From positions 1 through 64,000 of the forward strand of contig CAMRUG010000003.1 of the NCBI GenBank assembly GCA_947053925.1: 64,000 nucleotides of DNA, written 5' to 3'. Shown here in pieces: positions 36,018-45,555 of the stretch. Position 1 is the first letter of the stretch; every line of letters starts with the position of its first letter. The notes beneath the pieces were generated by a model. It was not told where the DNA came from and did not search any database. It saw only the letters and a list, made by a program, of their open reading frames with translations. This DNA comes from an uncultured Clostridia bacterium. Its GTDB lineage: Bacteria; Bacillota; Clostridia; Christensenellales; CAG-314. The translations under genes and the position numbers were made by a program.

Positions 36018-36548
36018 TTAATCTAAATATGGCTGTAATAAGCCTATCGTGCCGTCCTTTCTGCGGTATACGGCCTCTACGTTACCTGTATCCTCATTGA
36101 CGAACAGATAAAAATCGTGATCTACCATTTCTAAATTCTCGGCGGCTTCTATTGCCGTCATACTTTCAACTTCAAAACGTTTGACTTTGGCAATTTCAAT
36201 CGGAGTATCTTCCACATCGGACACGAATTCGTATTCCGTCGGACGCTCGGGCATTTTATACGATTTATTCAACTTTTCGCGGTGCTTAACGATTTGACGT
36301 TCGAGTTTGGGCAGACACGAATCGATATTGTAGTACATTGTGTCGCCTACAACTTCCGAACGGATATGGGCGCCGTGATAGTTAATAGAAATTTCCATTT
36401 TGCATTGTCTTCCAAGATCGGTCAAAACAATTTTACAAGGAGTGTGTCCGTCAGGAAAATATTTGTCGAGTTTTTTTGTTTTGGCAGTCAATATTTGTTC
36501 AAGCCTTTCTGACGCGCGATAATTTTTCGTAATAATTTCCAATTGCAT
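36018..36548 (-). CDS. hpf: Ribosome hibernation promoting factor, long form
   Basis: Binds the 30S subunit and drives 100S ribosome dimer formation in stationary phase. 176 residues with both domains: the N-terminal S30AE domain (about 1-100, LEIITKNYRASERLEQILTA) and the C-terminal dimerisation domain (about 120-176, VESMTAIEAAENLEMVDHDF and VEAVYRRKDGTIGLLQP). AGGAGG precedes the ATG. It heads the run hpf-nfeD-floA, which may be one transcript. Confidence 0.93.
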   Translation of the reverse strand: MQLEIITKNYRASERLEQILTAKTKKLDKYFPDGHTPCKIVLTDLGRQCKMEISINYHGAHIRSEVVGDTMYYNIDSCLPKLERQIVKHREKLNKSYKMPERPTEYEFVSDVEDTPIEIAKVKRFEVESMTAIEAAENLEMVDHDFYLFVNEDTGNVEAVYRRKDGTIGLLQPYLD

Positions 36549-36845
36549 AACGTACCTCCTAAATATGTAATGCTATGTTCGGCTATTCGCCTAATATAAT
36601 TATACCATAATATTTTCTCAAATACAATACTAAATATTTTAGATAATCATTTATAATTTTTATATTTTGGTATTTTACTATGTTAATTATTATATTTACC
36701 GTCGTTTTATAATACAGTGAATTTGCCGGAACTATCCCTAACGGCAAATTTGTTATAGCCGCTGATAGTTTACAACATTTTCGTTTATATCAAAAGCGTT
36801 ATCTCCGCTATAGGCAAACGGCAATTACAATCACAAAAGTAATAA
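36549..36845. other. Intergenic region before hpf
   Basis: AT-rich spacer between the clpC terminator and hpf. I see no gene or clear structure. Confidence 0.4.
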
Positions 36846-36870
36846 CGGCGTTTCTTAACTTGAAACGCCG
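36846..36870 (-). terminator. Terminator after clpC
   Basis: CGGCGTTTC (36846-36854) pairs with GAAACGCCG (36862-36870) around TTAACTT. Confidence 0.7.
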
Positions 36871-36876
36871 CACAAT

Positions 36877-39294
36877 TTAAAACTTTTTAAAAATAATTTT
36901 ATCGCCCATTGCGTCAACAATTACAGTGTCGCCCTTTTTGATATCTCCCGTCAGCAACCTTTCCGCCAATGTATCTTCCACTTTACGCTGGATAATACGT
37001 TTTAACGGACGCGCGCCGTAGGCCTTATCGTATCCTTCGCTTGCCAAAATTCTTATTGCATCGTCCGTAAAACGTAAGTTCAAAACGCCCTTTAACCGTT
37101 TGTACAAACCGAAGCACAGTAACTCGGTTATTTTAGCCGTTTCTTCACGACTGAGGTAATCGAATATAACAATCTCGTCAACGCGGTTTAAAAACTCGGG
37201 ACGGAAAAATTTCTTCAACGACCTTTCAACATTGTCGCGCATTGTAACATAGTCGTCGCGCTGTCCGAATCCGAGAGACGGAGAAGAGCCGTCGGTTACG
37301 CCGATATTGCTTGTAAGAATAATAACGGTATTACGGAAATCTACCGTCTTGCCGTGCGAATCGGTCAGCCGCCCTTCGTCTAAAATCTGCAACAACAAAT
37401 TAAATACGTCGGGATGAGCCTTTTCGATTTCGTCAAACAGTACCACGCTGTAGGGTTTGCGCAATACCTTTTCCGTAAGATATCCGCTCTCGTCATAGCC
37501 TGCGTATCCCGGAGGCGCGCCGATAAGTTTTGCCGTAGACTGCTTGTCCATATACTCGGACATATCTATCCTTATAACTTCGCTGTCAAAACCGAACAGA
37601 CATTCGGCAAGCGCTTTGGCAAGTTCTGTTTTACCTACGCCCGTCGGACCCACAAATATAAAACTACCTATAGGTCTATTAGGGTCTTTCAGACCTGCAC
37701 GCTGACGGCGGACTGCACGGGACACCGCTTTGACCGCTTCGCTTTGTCCGATCACGCGCTTTGAAAGTTCGTCTTCGAGATGAACTAGTTTATCCTTTTC
37801 GGCACGGGACAATTCCGCAACGGGAATACCAGTCATTTGCGAAACAACAAGTCTTACGTCGTTTGCCGTCAATCTGCACTGGTATTCGTCCAGTTGCATT
37901 TGGTATTCGCCTTGAATATGCTCGTATTCGAATTTCAATTCGTTATAACGCTTCTGCAAATTTGCAAACTGCTCTCCGCTTTTAGGAAAAGCAGCGTCTA
38001 GTCTGCGCTTTAAAACTTTCAGTTCGTTAGAAAGTTCTATGAGTCTGGGCGGTACGGCGTAAGCGGAAATTTTGAGTTTACTGCACGCTTCGTCTATTAT
38101 ATCGAATGCTTTATCGGGTAAAAAGCGGTCGGTAACGTATCTGACGGACAACTGAACGGCCGTCGCTATCGCTTCGTCCGTAATAGTTACGCCGTGATGT
38201 TTTTCGTATTTTGACTTGACTCCGCCGACGATTTTTACCGCAAGTTCGGGAGTCGGTTCTTCAACCGTTATAGGTTGGAAACGGCGTTCGAGCGCAGGGT
38301 CTTTTTCGATATACTGACGGTATTCGCGAATAGTCGTCGCGCCTATTATGCGCAACTCTCCGCGCGCAAGAGCAGGCTTCAATATCTCTGCCGCGTCCAT
38401 TGTGCCGTCGGCAGTGCCGCCTGCGCCTACCATATTGTGAATTTCGTCTATAAACAAAATTACATCGCCGTCGGATATTACTTCGCTGATAAAATTAGTT
38501 AGCCTTTCTTCAAAATCGCCGCGGAACCGCGTTCCTGCGACCATTCCCGCAATATCGACTTCGATAAGGCGTTTTCCTTGCAGTTCGGTAGGAACGTGCC
38601 CTTGCGCTATGCAAGTAGCCAATCCCTCCACTACGGCGGTTTTACCTACTCCCGGTTCGCCTATTAAAACGGGATTGTTTTTTGACCTGCGCGTCAAAGT
38701 CTGTATAACGCGTTCAATCTCCAAATCTCTGCCTATAACAGGATCAAAACCACCCATAGCGGCTTTATCGGTCAAATCCACTCCGTAAGATAACGTGTTT
38801 GCACAAACCTTTCTCGTCGGCTGACTTGTCGTTACCAATTCGTTTTCGTCATCTTTGATTTTGCCCAAATCCATCAGTTTGTTACGGTTAGGTATATCCT
38901 CCATAACCCGAGCAAACAAATCGTCTATTGTCCTGTCGCTTTCGTTAAGCAGATATGCGATTTTTCCGTATGCGTACGTTTCTTTCATAGACAACAACGC
39001 AATGAGAATATGTACGCAATTAACGTCTCTTTCGCCCAACTGTTCGGCAATAAGAGCCGCGCGGGCGTTTAGCGTAGTTATTTCGGACGACTCGCGGACG
39101 CTGCCGCTGCGCCCCCTTTCTTTGGGTTCGAGGTTGCGTTCCGTCAAGCCGAATTCCGAAAGATATTTTTTTGCTTCGTTTTCAATTTTCGACAACGCGT
39201 ACAAAACGTGTTGCGGCTCAAGCAGAGCAACTTGTTTGAATTTAGCAAAATCTCTTGCGTAATCGTATACGGTTTGAAGTGTTTCTGATTGCAT
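36877..39294 (-). CDS. clpC: ATP-dependent Clp protease ATPase, ClpC type
   Basis: HSP100 unfoldase feeding ClpP; 805 residues. Clp_N repeats occupy about 1-140. The first AAA domain has GEPGVGKT and VILFIDEIHN, a short middle domain follows (FANLQKRYNELKFEYEHIQGEY), and the second AAA domain has GPTGVGKT and VVLFDEIEKA. ClpP-loop sequence lies near LGFGQRD. The ctsR-mcsA-mcsB genes that often precede clpC are absent, and I see no CtsR or CIRCE operator in front. Confidence 0.93.
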   Translation of the reverse strand: MQSETLQTVYDYARDFAKFKQVALLEPQHVLYALSKIENEAKKYLSEFGLTERNLEPKERGRSGSVRESSEITTLNARAALIAEQLGERDVNCVHILIALLSMKETYAYGKIAYLLNESDRTIDDLFARVMEDIPNRNKLMDLGKIKDDENELVTTSQPTRKVCANTLSYGVDLTDKAAMGGFDPVIGRDLEIERVIQTLTRRSKNNPVLIGEPGVGKTAVVEGLATCIAQGHVPTELQGKRLIEVDIAGMVAGTRFRGDFEERLTNFISEVISDGDVILFIDEIHNMVGAGGTADGTMDAAEILKPALARGELRIIGATTIREYRQYIEKDPALERRFQPITVEEPTPELAVKIVGGVKSKYEKHHGVTITDEAIATAVQLSVRYVTDRFLPDKAFDIIDEACSKLKISAYAVPPRLIELSNELKVLKRRLDAAFPKSGEQFANLQKRYNELKFEYEHIQGEYQMQLDEYQCRLTANDVRLVVSQMTGIPVAELSRAEKDKLVHLEDELSKRVIGQSEAVKAVSRAVRRQRAGLKDPNRPIGSFIFVGPTGVGKTELAKALAECLFGFDSEVIRIDMSEYMDKQSTAKLIGAPPGYAGYDESGYLTEKVLRKPYSVVLFDEIEKAHPDVFNLLLQILDEGRLTDSHGKTVDFRNTVIILTSNIGVTDGSSPSLGFGQRDDYVTMRDNVERSLKKFFRPEFLNRVDEIVIFDYLSREETAKITELLCFGLYKRLKGVLNLRFTDDAIRILASEGYDKAYGARPLKRIIQRKVEDTLAERLLTGDIKKGDTVIVDAMGDKIIFKKF

Positions 39295-39323
39295 TATTTA
39301 CCGTCCTAAGCCTTTCGACTGCG

Positions 39324-39352
39324 TATATATATTATTGTAACAAATAATGCAA
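39324..39352 (-). promoter_or_regulatory. Predicted clpC promoter
   Basis: TTGCAT (39352-39347) and TATATA (39329-39324) are 17 bases apart on the minus strand. The ATG follows 30 bases downstream. Confidence 0.55.
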
Positions 39353-39387
39353 ACTTTTTCAACAAAAATATACGGTTTGAAATTTAA

Positions 39388-41955
39388 CTATACGCGTAAT
39401 TTTTTGCGGGCGCGCTTTTTATTCGGTTTAGAAGTTTTAAGACGGACGGCGAGCCTCCATATTTCGTGTACTAACGTAGGCAAAGCGGACAGTACTACGG
39501 CAACAAGATACATATACCATTTCATAAACGTCAAACCGAATACGCTTTGGAATACGGGAACAACCGCGACCACCGCTACCAATGCCACCGAAACAATAAT
39601 GCTGACTGTCATAAACGGAGTTATACCGCCTTTAAACAGCCCTCTGTTATTACGCATTTCAAGAACATACAACAACTGTGATACCGACAATATCAAATAT
39701 GCCATTGTGCAAGCGGTCTTGTAATCGAAAACGTTTCCTATAGCGTAGCCGATAAGCGTAGCCGCGCCGAAACAGATACCCCCGACGGCAACGCGCCTGC
39801 CTCCGCCTCCGCTGAAAAAGGTCTCGTCCTTGCCCTTAGGCGGTCGGTTCATAACGTCGGCTTCCTGTTTGTAAATTCCGAGCGCAAGACCTGGGAGTCC
39901 GTCAGTTACTAGATTTATCCACAATAATTGCATTGCGGATAACGGCGACACGTTCCAAATCAGCAAAGCGAACAATACCGATAAGACTTCTCCTATATTA
40001 CAGGTTAAAAGATATGTAACCGACTTTTTTATATTTTCGTACACACTGCGCCCAAGAGATACGGCGTCGACGATTGTGGCAAAATTGTCGTCGGTAAGAA
40101 TTATGTCCGAAGCGTCTTTTGCAACTTCCGTACCGCTGCCCATAGCGCAGCCGATATCTGCATTTTTAAGTGCGGGAGCGTCGTTTACGCCGTCGCCCGT
40201 CATAGCGACCACAGCCCCCTGCTTTTGCCAAGCGGATACTATCCTTAACTTATCCGCAGGAGTAACCCTCGCATACACTGCTATTTGGGTAACTTTATTT
40301 GCCAATTCCTCTTCCGACCAACTCGCAAGCGTTTCGCCGTCGACGGCAATATCGCTTGATGTCATTATTCCCAAATTACGGGCAATTTCTTTGGCTGTTT
40401 CTACATTATCGCCCGTAATCATTACGGGACGTATTCCTGCGCTTTTGCAGGTTTTAACAGCATCTACGGCTTCTAAACGCGGCGGGTCGGCAATCGTAAA
40501 CAACGCCAAAATATGCAACTGCTGTTCTAATGCCAGCGAACGCGGAAAGTTGTGCCCGACTTTGTTCACAGACAGCGCCAAAACACGCAAGCCCTTTTGC
40601 GCGTAAATATGGTACTGTTTTTCAAATACCGCGTAATTATCCGCGCCTTTCATAGCTTCGAGACTGCCTTTTGTTACGGCAAAGTATTCGCCGTCAGACT
40701 TAACGACGACAGTCATAAGTTTACGCGAACTGTCAAACGGAAGTTCGTAAAGTCTCAAACAACTCTTGGTAACTTCTGTAATGTCCGTTACTGCAATCTC
40801 CGTGGGGTCTCCGAGCCACTCGCCGCTGTTGTTTTTCGTAGCGTCGCAACACCAGCAATATGCCTGCAATTTAAAGTCCTGTTTGTTTAAATTGGGAGTC
40901 GTTACATATTGTGCGCCGTCAAATACACCCGTTAACGTCATTTTGTTTTGAGTAAGCGTTCCCGTTTTGTCCGAACAGATAACCGTTGCGCTTCCCAATG
41001 CTTCCACTGCCGTCAGACGTTTTACAACGGCATTTTTAGAAGCCATTTTTTCGATACCTTTTGCAAGCACTACAGTAACAACAGCAGGAAGCCCCTCGGG
41101 AATGGCGGCAACAGCAAGCGAAACGGAGGTTAACAACACGTCGACAAAAACGGAAGTCAACGTATCTCCCTGCGACATACGTTTGATACCCTTTACAAAA
41201 CCGAGAATCAACACGGCAATACATACTGCAAGGCATACTAAACCGATAACTTTGGATAACTGTTTTAACTTTTGCTGCAACGGAGTCAAAGTGTTTTGGG
41301 ATTTTGCCAACATTCCCGCAATTTTACCGAGTTCGGTATTTTTGCCGACTTCCGTTACTTCTGCAAAACAACGCCCTTTTGTTACAAAACTGCCGCTGTA
41401 AACCGTATTATCCTTTGTCGGCTTTTTGTTGGATAAAGCAGCCTGTTTTTCAACGGGAACGCTTTCGCCAGTCAATGCGGACTGATTGACAAACAAACTT
41501 TCGGCAAACAACAACTTGCAGTCTGCCGTAACTACGTCTCCCGCTTCGAATACAACTATATCTCCGCGCGTAACATATCTGCTGTCAATCAAAACAATTT
41601 CGCCGTTGCGGCAAACGCGCGTTTTGGGCGAAGTAAGCTGTTTTAACGCTTCCAACGATTTTTCGGCGCGGTATTCCTGCACCGTGCCGAGCGTTGCATT
41701 GGCAAGTACTATCGCGACAATTATTATAGGCTCTAACAGGTCGGATTTGTCTCCCGTATACAAAGCCATACCGAAAGATACCGCCGCCGCTACCAACAGA
41801 ATAATTATCATTAAATCTGCAAATTGCGACAAAAATTTACGCAAAAAACCGCGCTTGTTTTTTTCTTCGGTTTCGTTATAACCGATTTGCTCCAAACGCT
41901 GTTCCGCCTCTTGCTGAGTTAAACCCTTTTTTACAATTTCGTCAGTGTTTATCAT
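39388..41955 (-). CDS. Calcium-type P-type ATPase
   Basis: P2-type cation-transporting ATPase, 855 residues, of the SERCA/PMCA-like group. The actuator motif is LTGESVPVEK, the phosphorylation site ICSDKTGTLTQNK and the hinge MTGDGVNDAPALK. Membrane segment 4 has AAIPEGLPAVV, the PEGLP form typical of Ca2+ pumps. About ten membrane segments are predicted, four of them after the hinge. The C-terminus is strongly basic (RLKTSKPNKKRARKKLRV). Ca2+ export is the likely role. Confidence 0.92.
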   Translation of the reverse strand: MINTDEIVKKGLTQQEAEQRLEQIGYNETEEKNKRGFLRKFLSQFADLMIIILLVAAAVSFGMALYTGDKSDLLEPIIIVAIVLANATLGTVQEYRAEKSLEALKQLTSPKTRVCRNGEIVLIDSRYVTRGDIVVFEAGDVVTADCKLLFAESLFVNQSALTGESVPVEKQAALSNKKPTKDNTVYSGSFVTKGRCFAEVTEVGKNTELGKIAGMLAKSQNTLTPLQQKLKQLSKVIGLVCLAVCIAVLILGFVKGIKRMSQGDTLTSVFVDVLLTSVSLAVAAIPEGLPAVVTVVLAKGIEKMASKNAVVKRLTAVEALGSATVICSDKTGTLTQNKMTLTGVFDGAQYVTTPNLNKQDFKLQAYCWCCDATKNNSGEWLGDPTEIAVTDITEVTKSCLRLYELPFDSSRKLMTVVVKSDGEYFAVTKGSLEAMKGADNYAVFEKQYHIYAQKGLRVLALSVNKVGHNFPRSLALEQQLHILALFTIADPPRLEAVDAVKTCKSAGIRPVMITGDNVETAKEIARNLGIMTSSDIAVDGETLASWSEEELANKVTQIAVYARVTPADKLRIVSAWQKQGAVVAMTGDGVNDAPALKNADIGCAMGSGTEVAKDASDIILTDDNFATIVDAVSLGRSVYENIKKSVTYLLTCNIGEVLSVLFALLIWNVSPLSAMQLLWINLVTDGLPGLALGIYKQEADVMNRPPKGKDETFFSGGGGRRVAVGGICFGAATLIGYAIGNVFDYKTACTMAYLILSVSQLLYVLEMRNNRGLFKGGITPFMTVSIIVSVALVAVVAVVPVFQSVFGLTFMKWYMYLVAVVLSALPTLVHEIWRLAVRLKTSKPNKKRARKKLRV

Positions 41956-42084
41956 ACTTGTAATTTATGTACAAGCATAACAAATTAGAAGTATCGCTAC
42001 AAACCGCCAAAATATTTTAACCACCACTAAAAGCGCAAACAGCCAAAAGCGTATTTTACTATTTTAAATTTTATTAAGGCACAA

Positions 42085-42112
42085 AAAAAGAAACCCTGCA
42101 AGAGTTCCTTTA
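42085..42112 (-). terminator. Terminator after MATE gene
   Basis: On the minus strand AAAGGAAC and GTTTCTTT form a stem with one mismatch, followed by a run of T. Confidence 0.5.
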
Positions 42113-42122
42113 ATTTTGCAAT

Positions 42123-43634
42123 TTAAACGTTGCCCAGTAAATGCTCTTCGTATTGTTTTGCTTTGTAAGCAAACTGTTTTTTATAATCTTTTATTGCAAA
42201 CGGCAAATACACTACCAGAGCCAATATTTCTGCAAATGGGTAACAAAACCAGATTCCTTTCATCTGCCACAAATAATTAAACAGTATAGCGGACGGAATA
42301 AGGAATATCAACTGCCGCGACAGACTCATCAGCAAACTCGATATAGGGCAGTTGATAGACTGCAACATATTGATAATCAAAATACTGAACGCCGCAGGAA
42401 TAAACGCTATGCTTATGCACCTGAACGCATACGCGCCCTCTTGGACGAACAGCGCATTTTTAGCGTTAAACTCCTCTAACGTCTGTCCTTCAGACGCTTT
42501 TTTACTTTTAAATATAGACATAAGTAGTTCGGGACAAAGTTGGAACAACAGCGTTCCCACAACCATAACTCCCAAAGCAATAAATAAAGCGAGTTTAAAG
42601 GTGTCGTTAAAACGTTTCTTTTCGTTAGCGCCATAGTTGTAACTTAAAATGGGCATTGTACCCTGCATCAGCCCGAATACCGGCATAAATACAAAGGACT
42701 GAACTTTGAAGTATGCCGAAAGTATGTTGATGCCGTTATCGTATTTTTTGAGCATTATATTCATTATAATTGTTATAACCGACCCCATTGCATTCATAAC
42801 AAACGCAGGAGTACCGATTTTTGCTATGCGGGCGAAGTAATGCCTACTCGGTTTAAAACCTTTGAGCGAAATGGAAACGTCTTGTTTTTTAGTAAAGAAA
42901 ACTATTAAATCTATTGCGGCTGCCGCCCATTGCCCGATAACCGTTGCAAGAATAGCACCTAATACTCCCCACTTAAACGCCATAATAAATAATGCGTCTA
43001 ATGCAATATTTGTAAGCGCGCCCACAAGTTGTGTAATCATAGGAATCTTCATATTGCCCGTTGCCTGCAAAATACGCGCAAGAGTGATATCTATTATCAG
43101 ACCGCCTGACAGAGCCAAATAAACCGTCAAATACAACGAGCCTTGATTGATTACATAATTTACATCTACGCCGTCTTTTTCCTCCACAAATGCGGCAACA
43201 AACGGACGTGAAACGGTAAAGGCGAGTATTATCATTACCGCCCAAGCAATAAATGCCATTATTAATGCCGTTTTTGCACATTTATCGGCATTTTGACGGT
43301 TGCCTTCTCCGAGTTTACGCGCTATATACGCGTTTGCTCCAACTCCGATTCCTATAGCGATAGCGACAACCAGCATTGTCATCGGCATTACTATGCTTAC
43401 GGCGGTAAAAGAATCGAACCCGATATCTTTGCCCACATAACCGTTTACAGTATAATTGATACCCGTCAAAAAGATTGAGTCTACGATATTGTATAACGCT
43501 TGTACCAGCATCGAAAAAATTGCTGGCAAACTCATAGTAAGCAGTAATTTGCCTATTTTTGTGTTGCGCATTTTATCCGATTGTAACGCCGCGTCTTGTT
43601 CTTTTAAACCTGCGGTTATTTCTTTTTCTTCCAA
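42123..43634 (-). CDS. MATE family efflux transporter
   Basis: Multidrug/toxin extrusion family transporter with about 12 membrane segments, 503 residues from the preferred start. The N-terminal half has SLPAIFSMLVQALYNIVDSI and GIGVGANAYIARKLGEGNR; the pseudo-repeat half has SYNYGANEKKRFNDTFK. I choose the TTG at 43634 (LEEKEITAGLKEQ) because AAGGAGAG lies about six bases upstream. The longer frame from 43691 begins within a hairpin and has no site. The substrate is unknown. Confidence 0.88.
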   Translation of the reverse strand: MEEKEITAGLKEQDAALQSDKMRNTKIGKLLLTMSLPAIFSMLVQALYNIVDSIFLTGINYTVNGYVGKDIGFDSFTAVSIVMPMTMLVVAIAIGIGVGANAYIARKLGEGNRQNADKCAKTALIMAFIAWAVMIILAFTVSRPFVAAFVEEKDGVDVNYVINQGSLYLTVYLALSGGLIIDITLARILQATGNMKIPMITQLVGALTNIALDALFIMAFKWGVLGAILATVIGQWAAAAIDLIVFFTKKQDVSISLKGFKPSRHYFARIAKIGTPAFVMNAMGSVITIIMNIMLKKYDNGINILSAYFKVQSFVFMPVFGLMQGTMPILSYNYGANEKKRFNDTFKLALFIALGVMVVGTLLFQLCPELLMSIFKSKKASEGQTLEEFNAKNALFVQEGAYAFRCISIAFIPAAFSILIINMLQSINCPISSLLMSLSRQLIFLIPSAILFNYLWQMKGIWFCYPFAEILALVVYLPFAIKDYKKQFAYKAKQYEEHLLGNV

Positions 43635-43660
43635 AATTCTCTCCTTCGTAAAAAACGGTT

Positions 43661-43682
43661 GCCTGAAACGACAACCGAATAA
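43661..43682. other. Small hairpin upstream of MATE gene
   Basis: CGGTTG and CAACCG flank CCTGAAACGA just 27 bases before the MATE start. It may be an RNA control hairpin or the end of an upstream transcript from folA. Confidence 0.4.
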
Positions 43683-43769
43683 TTTTAACACAATACCTTG
43701 TTTAACGCAACCAAAAACCGCGTCAATAGCAATGTGTTTAAACGTTCAAATTTAAAATTTTCAATGATG

Positions 43770-44258
43770 TTACTTGCTTATATGTTCATATTTACAAAAC
43801 GTAATAATATATTCTCCGTCAGCAACAGGTTCGGATTGCTCGGTTAGTTTCCACTCCGTCATTTCGTCAAGATTCGGAAAAAACAGTTCTGCCTGCCCGT
43901 CGGCTTGTACTTTGGTAATATAAGCGGTATCGCAACCGTTAAGCATAAGACGGTAAACGCTTGCGCCTCCTATAATAAATACGTCGTCAGTATCGTACTT
44001 GGTAAGTTCCCGATTTAACGCTTCGACAGTAGAAACGGTAACAGCCCCGTCGTGATAAGTACCGCTTGCGTCCAATACGATATTTATGCGGTTAGGCAAC
44101 GCACCGTTTTTAAAACTCGCAAAAGTGTTTGCCCCCATAACGACGACTTTGCCCGTAGTCGTTTCGCGGAAAAACTTCATATCCTTTTTTAAGCGGAACA
44201 GCAAATCGTTTTTCTTTCCTATTCCCCACTTTTCGTCTACTACTACAATTAAATTCAT
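43770..44258 (-). CDS. folA: Dihydrofolate reductase
   Basis: Makes tetrahydrofolate from dihydrofolate with NADPH; 162 residues. The N-terminus MNLIVVVDEKWGIGKKNDLL, the GKVVVMGANTFASF stretch and FIIGGASVYRLML are all standard. It is downstream of thyA, which makes its substrate, but the two are separated by 400 bases of decayed sequence. Confidence 0.95.
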   Translation of the reverse strand: MNLIVVVDEKWGIGKKNDLLFRLKKDMKFFRETTTGKVVVMGANTFASFKNGALPNRINIVLDASGTYHDGAVTVSTVEALNRELTKYDTDDVFIIGGASVYRLMLNGCDTAYITKVQADGQAELFFPNLDEMTEWKLTEQSEPVADGEYIITFCKYEHISK

Positions 44259-44271
44259 AATTACATTCCTT

Positions 44272-44415
44272 TTAATTACCGTTTGCGTTAACCATCGACA
44301 AATACTCCCCTAACGTAACGCCGAAATGAAATTTACCGCTATCTAAATCCAATTCCCATTCGTCCGAAGCAGATTGTCGTCCGCAATATAATAAACAATT
44401 TTTAGATAAAGCGGC
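44272..44415 (-). pseudogene. Truncated gene remnant upstream of folA
   Basis: A minus-strand frame open for 47 codons and ending at 44272 reads ALSKNCLLYCGRQS, then SDEWELDLDSGKFHFGVTLG and EYLSMVNANGN. Composition and codon choice look like real coding sequence, but there is no start: a stop lies directly upstream and the sequence before it has no matching frame. I read it as the 3' end of a lost gene. The original family is not recognised. Confidence 0.55.
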
Positions 44416-44453
44416 TTAAGACCACTCTTGATTAGCCTTTTCAAATTGTATAC

Positions 44454-44648
44454 GATTGAGCAAAAACGTTAAGGTACCAAAGTATTGCAACGCAAGAACG
44501 CGCCTTAAAATATTTTCCCTTGCCAGCCTACCCGTTTGAGGGCGGAGAAGCGAGTAAGACAAGGCGACTGCGTATTTTGAGATACGAGTAAACTTAGCCG
44601 TACACGACTGAGCAAAAAACGCAAAGGCAACACAGTATTGCGATGCTT
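44454..44648 (+). repeat. Degenerate direct repeat between thyA and folA
   Basis: GATTGAGCAAAAACGTTAAG... at 44454-44491 and GACTGAGCAAAAAACGCAAA... at 44606-44643 align with about one difference in four, both ending in AGTATTGCRAYG. They flank 110 bases of unrelated sequence. It may be the footprint of a mobile element or a decayed structured element. Confidence 0.5.
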
Positions 44649-44656
44649 ATACGCCA

Positions 44657-45487
44657 TCAAATAGCAACTTCAAATTTTTCGTTAAACGGCTCAAACTCGT
44701 AACCTTCGAGTTTAACGTCATCTACCGTAAACTTGTAAAAATCGGTTATATCTTTGTTGATAACAAGTTTAGGGGCATTGTGAGTTGTACCTTTGAGCAT
44801 ACGTTCAACTTGCGGAATATGCCTGTCGTAAATATGCGCGTCGGCAATGACGTGAACGAGTTCTCCGACTTCGAGATTAGATACTTGCGCGAACATATGT
44901 ACAAGTACGGCATACTGAACGACGTTCCAGTTATTGGCAACAGCCATATCGTTAGAACGCTGATTGAGTATCGCGTTTAATCTGCCGCTGACAACGTTAA
45001 AAATTACGGAATAAGCGCACGGATACAAGTTCATCTCGTTAAGGTCTTGATGAACGTAAATGTTAGTTATAATTCTACGGCTTGCAGGATTGTGTTTAAG
45101 GTCGTACAACACACGGTCGACTTGGTCGAACATTCCTTCCTTGTACTTATGTTTAACGCCCAGTTGATAGCCGTAAGCCTTGCCTATGCTTCCGTTTTCG
45201 TCCGCCCAACTGTCCCATATATGCGATTTCAATTCGTGAATATTGTTGCTTTTCTTTTGCCATATCCACAAAAGCTCGTCCACTGCCGACTTAAACGCCG
45301 TACGGCGAAGAGTGATAATGGGAAACTCCTTAGACAAGTCGTAACGGTTGACTACGCAAAACTTTTTGACGGTATGCGCAGGCGTTCCGTCTTCCCAGTG
45401 AGGGCGTACGTTAAGATCCGTGTCCGCAACTCCGTTATCTATAATATCGCGCATATTTTGAATAAAAATCTTATCGGCATTACTCAT
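44657..45487 (-). CDS. thyA: Thymidylate synthase
   Basis: Folate-dependent synthesis of dTMP from dUMP; 276 residues. The catalytic cysteine lies in NLYPCAYSVIFNV, and the nucleotide site is NQRSNDMAVANNWNVVQYAV. The folate-side HIPQVERML and C-terminal YEFEPFNEKFEVAI are present. The ATG at 45487 has AAGGAAG upstream; the longer frame (45523) has no site and would add 12 residues not seen in the family. It feeds FolA, encoded downstream. Confidence 0.94.
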   Translation of the reverse strand: MSNADKIFIQNMRDIIDNGVADTDLNVRPHWEDGTPAHTVKKFCVVNRYDLSKEFPIITLRRTAFKSAVDELLWIWQKKSNNIHELKSHIWDSWADENGSIGKAYGYQLGVKHKYKEGMFDQVDRVLYDLKHNPASRRIITNIYVHQDLNEMNLYPCAYSVIFNVVSGRLNAILNQRSNDMAVANNWNVVQYAVLVHMFAQVSNLEVGELVHVIADAHIYDRHIPQVERMLKGTTHNAPKLVINKDITDFYKFTVDDVKLEGYEFEPFNEKFEVAI

Positions 45488-45555
45488 AATAAAATACTTC
45501 CTTATCTGATTTAATTCTAACAAAAATTGCCGTTTCGGTCAATCAAAACGGCAAT

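Noticed and set aside
39295..39387. CtsR or CIRCE operator before clpC
   Set aside because: Neither the heptad repeat of CtsR nor TTAGCACTC-N9-GAGTGCTAA is present.
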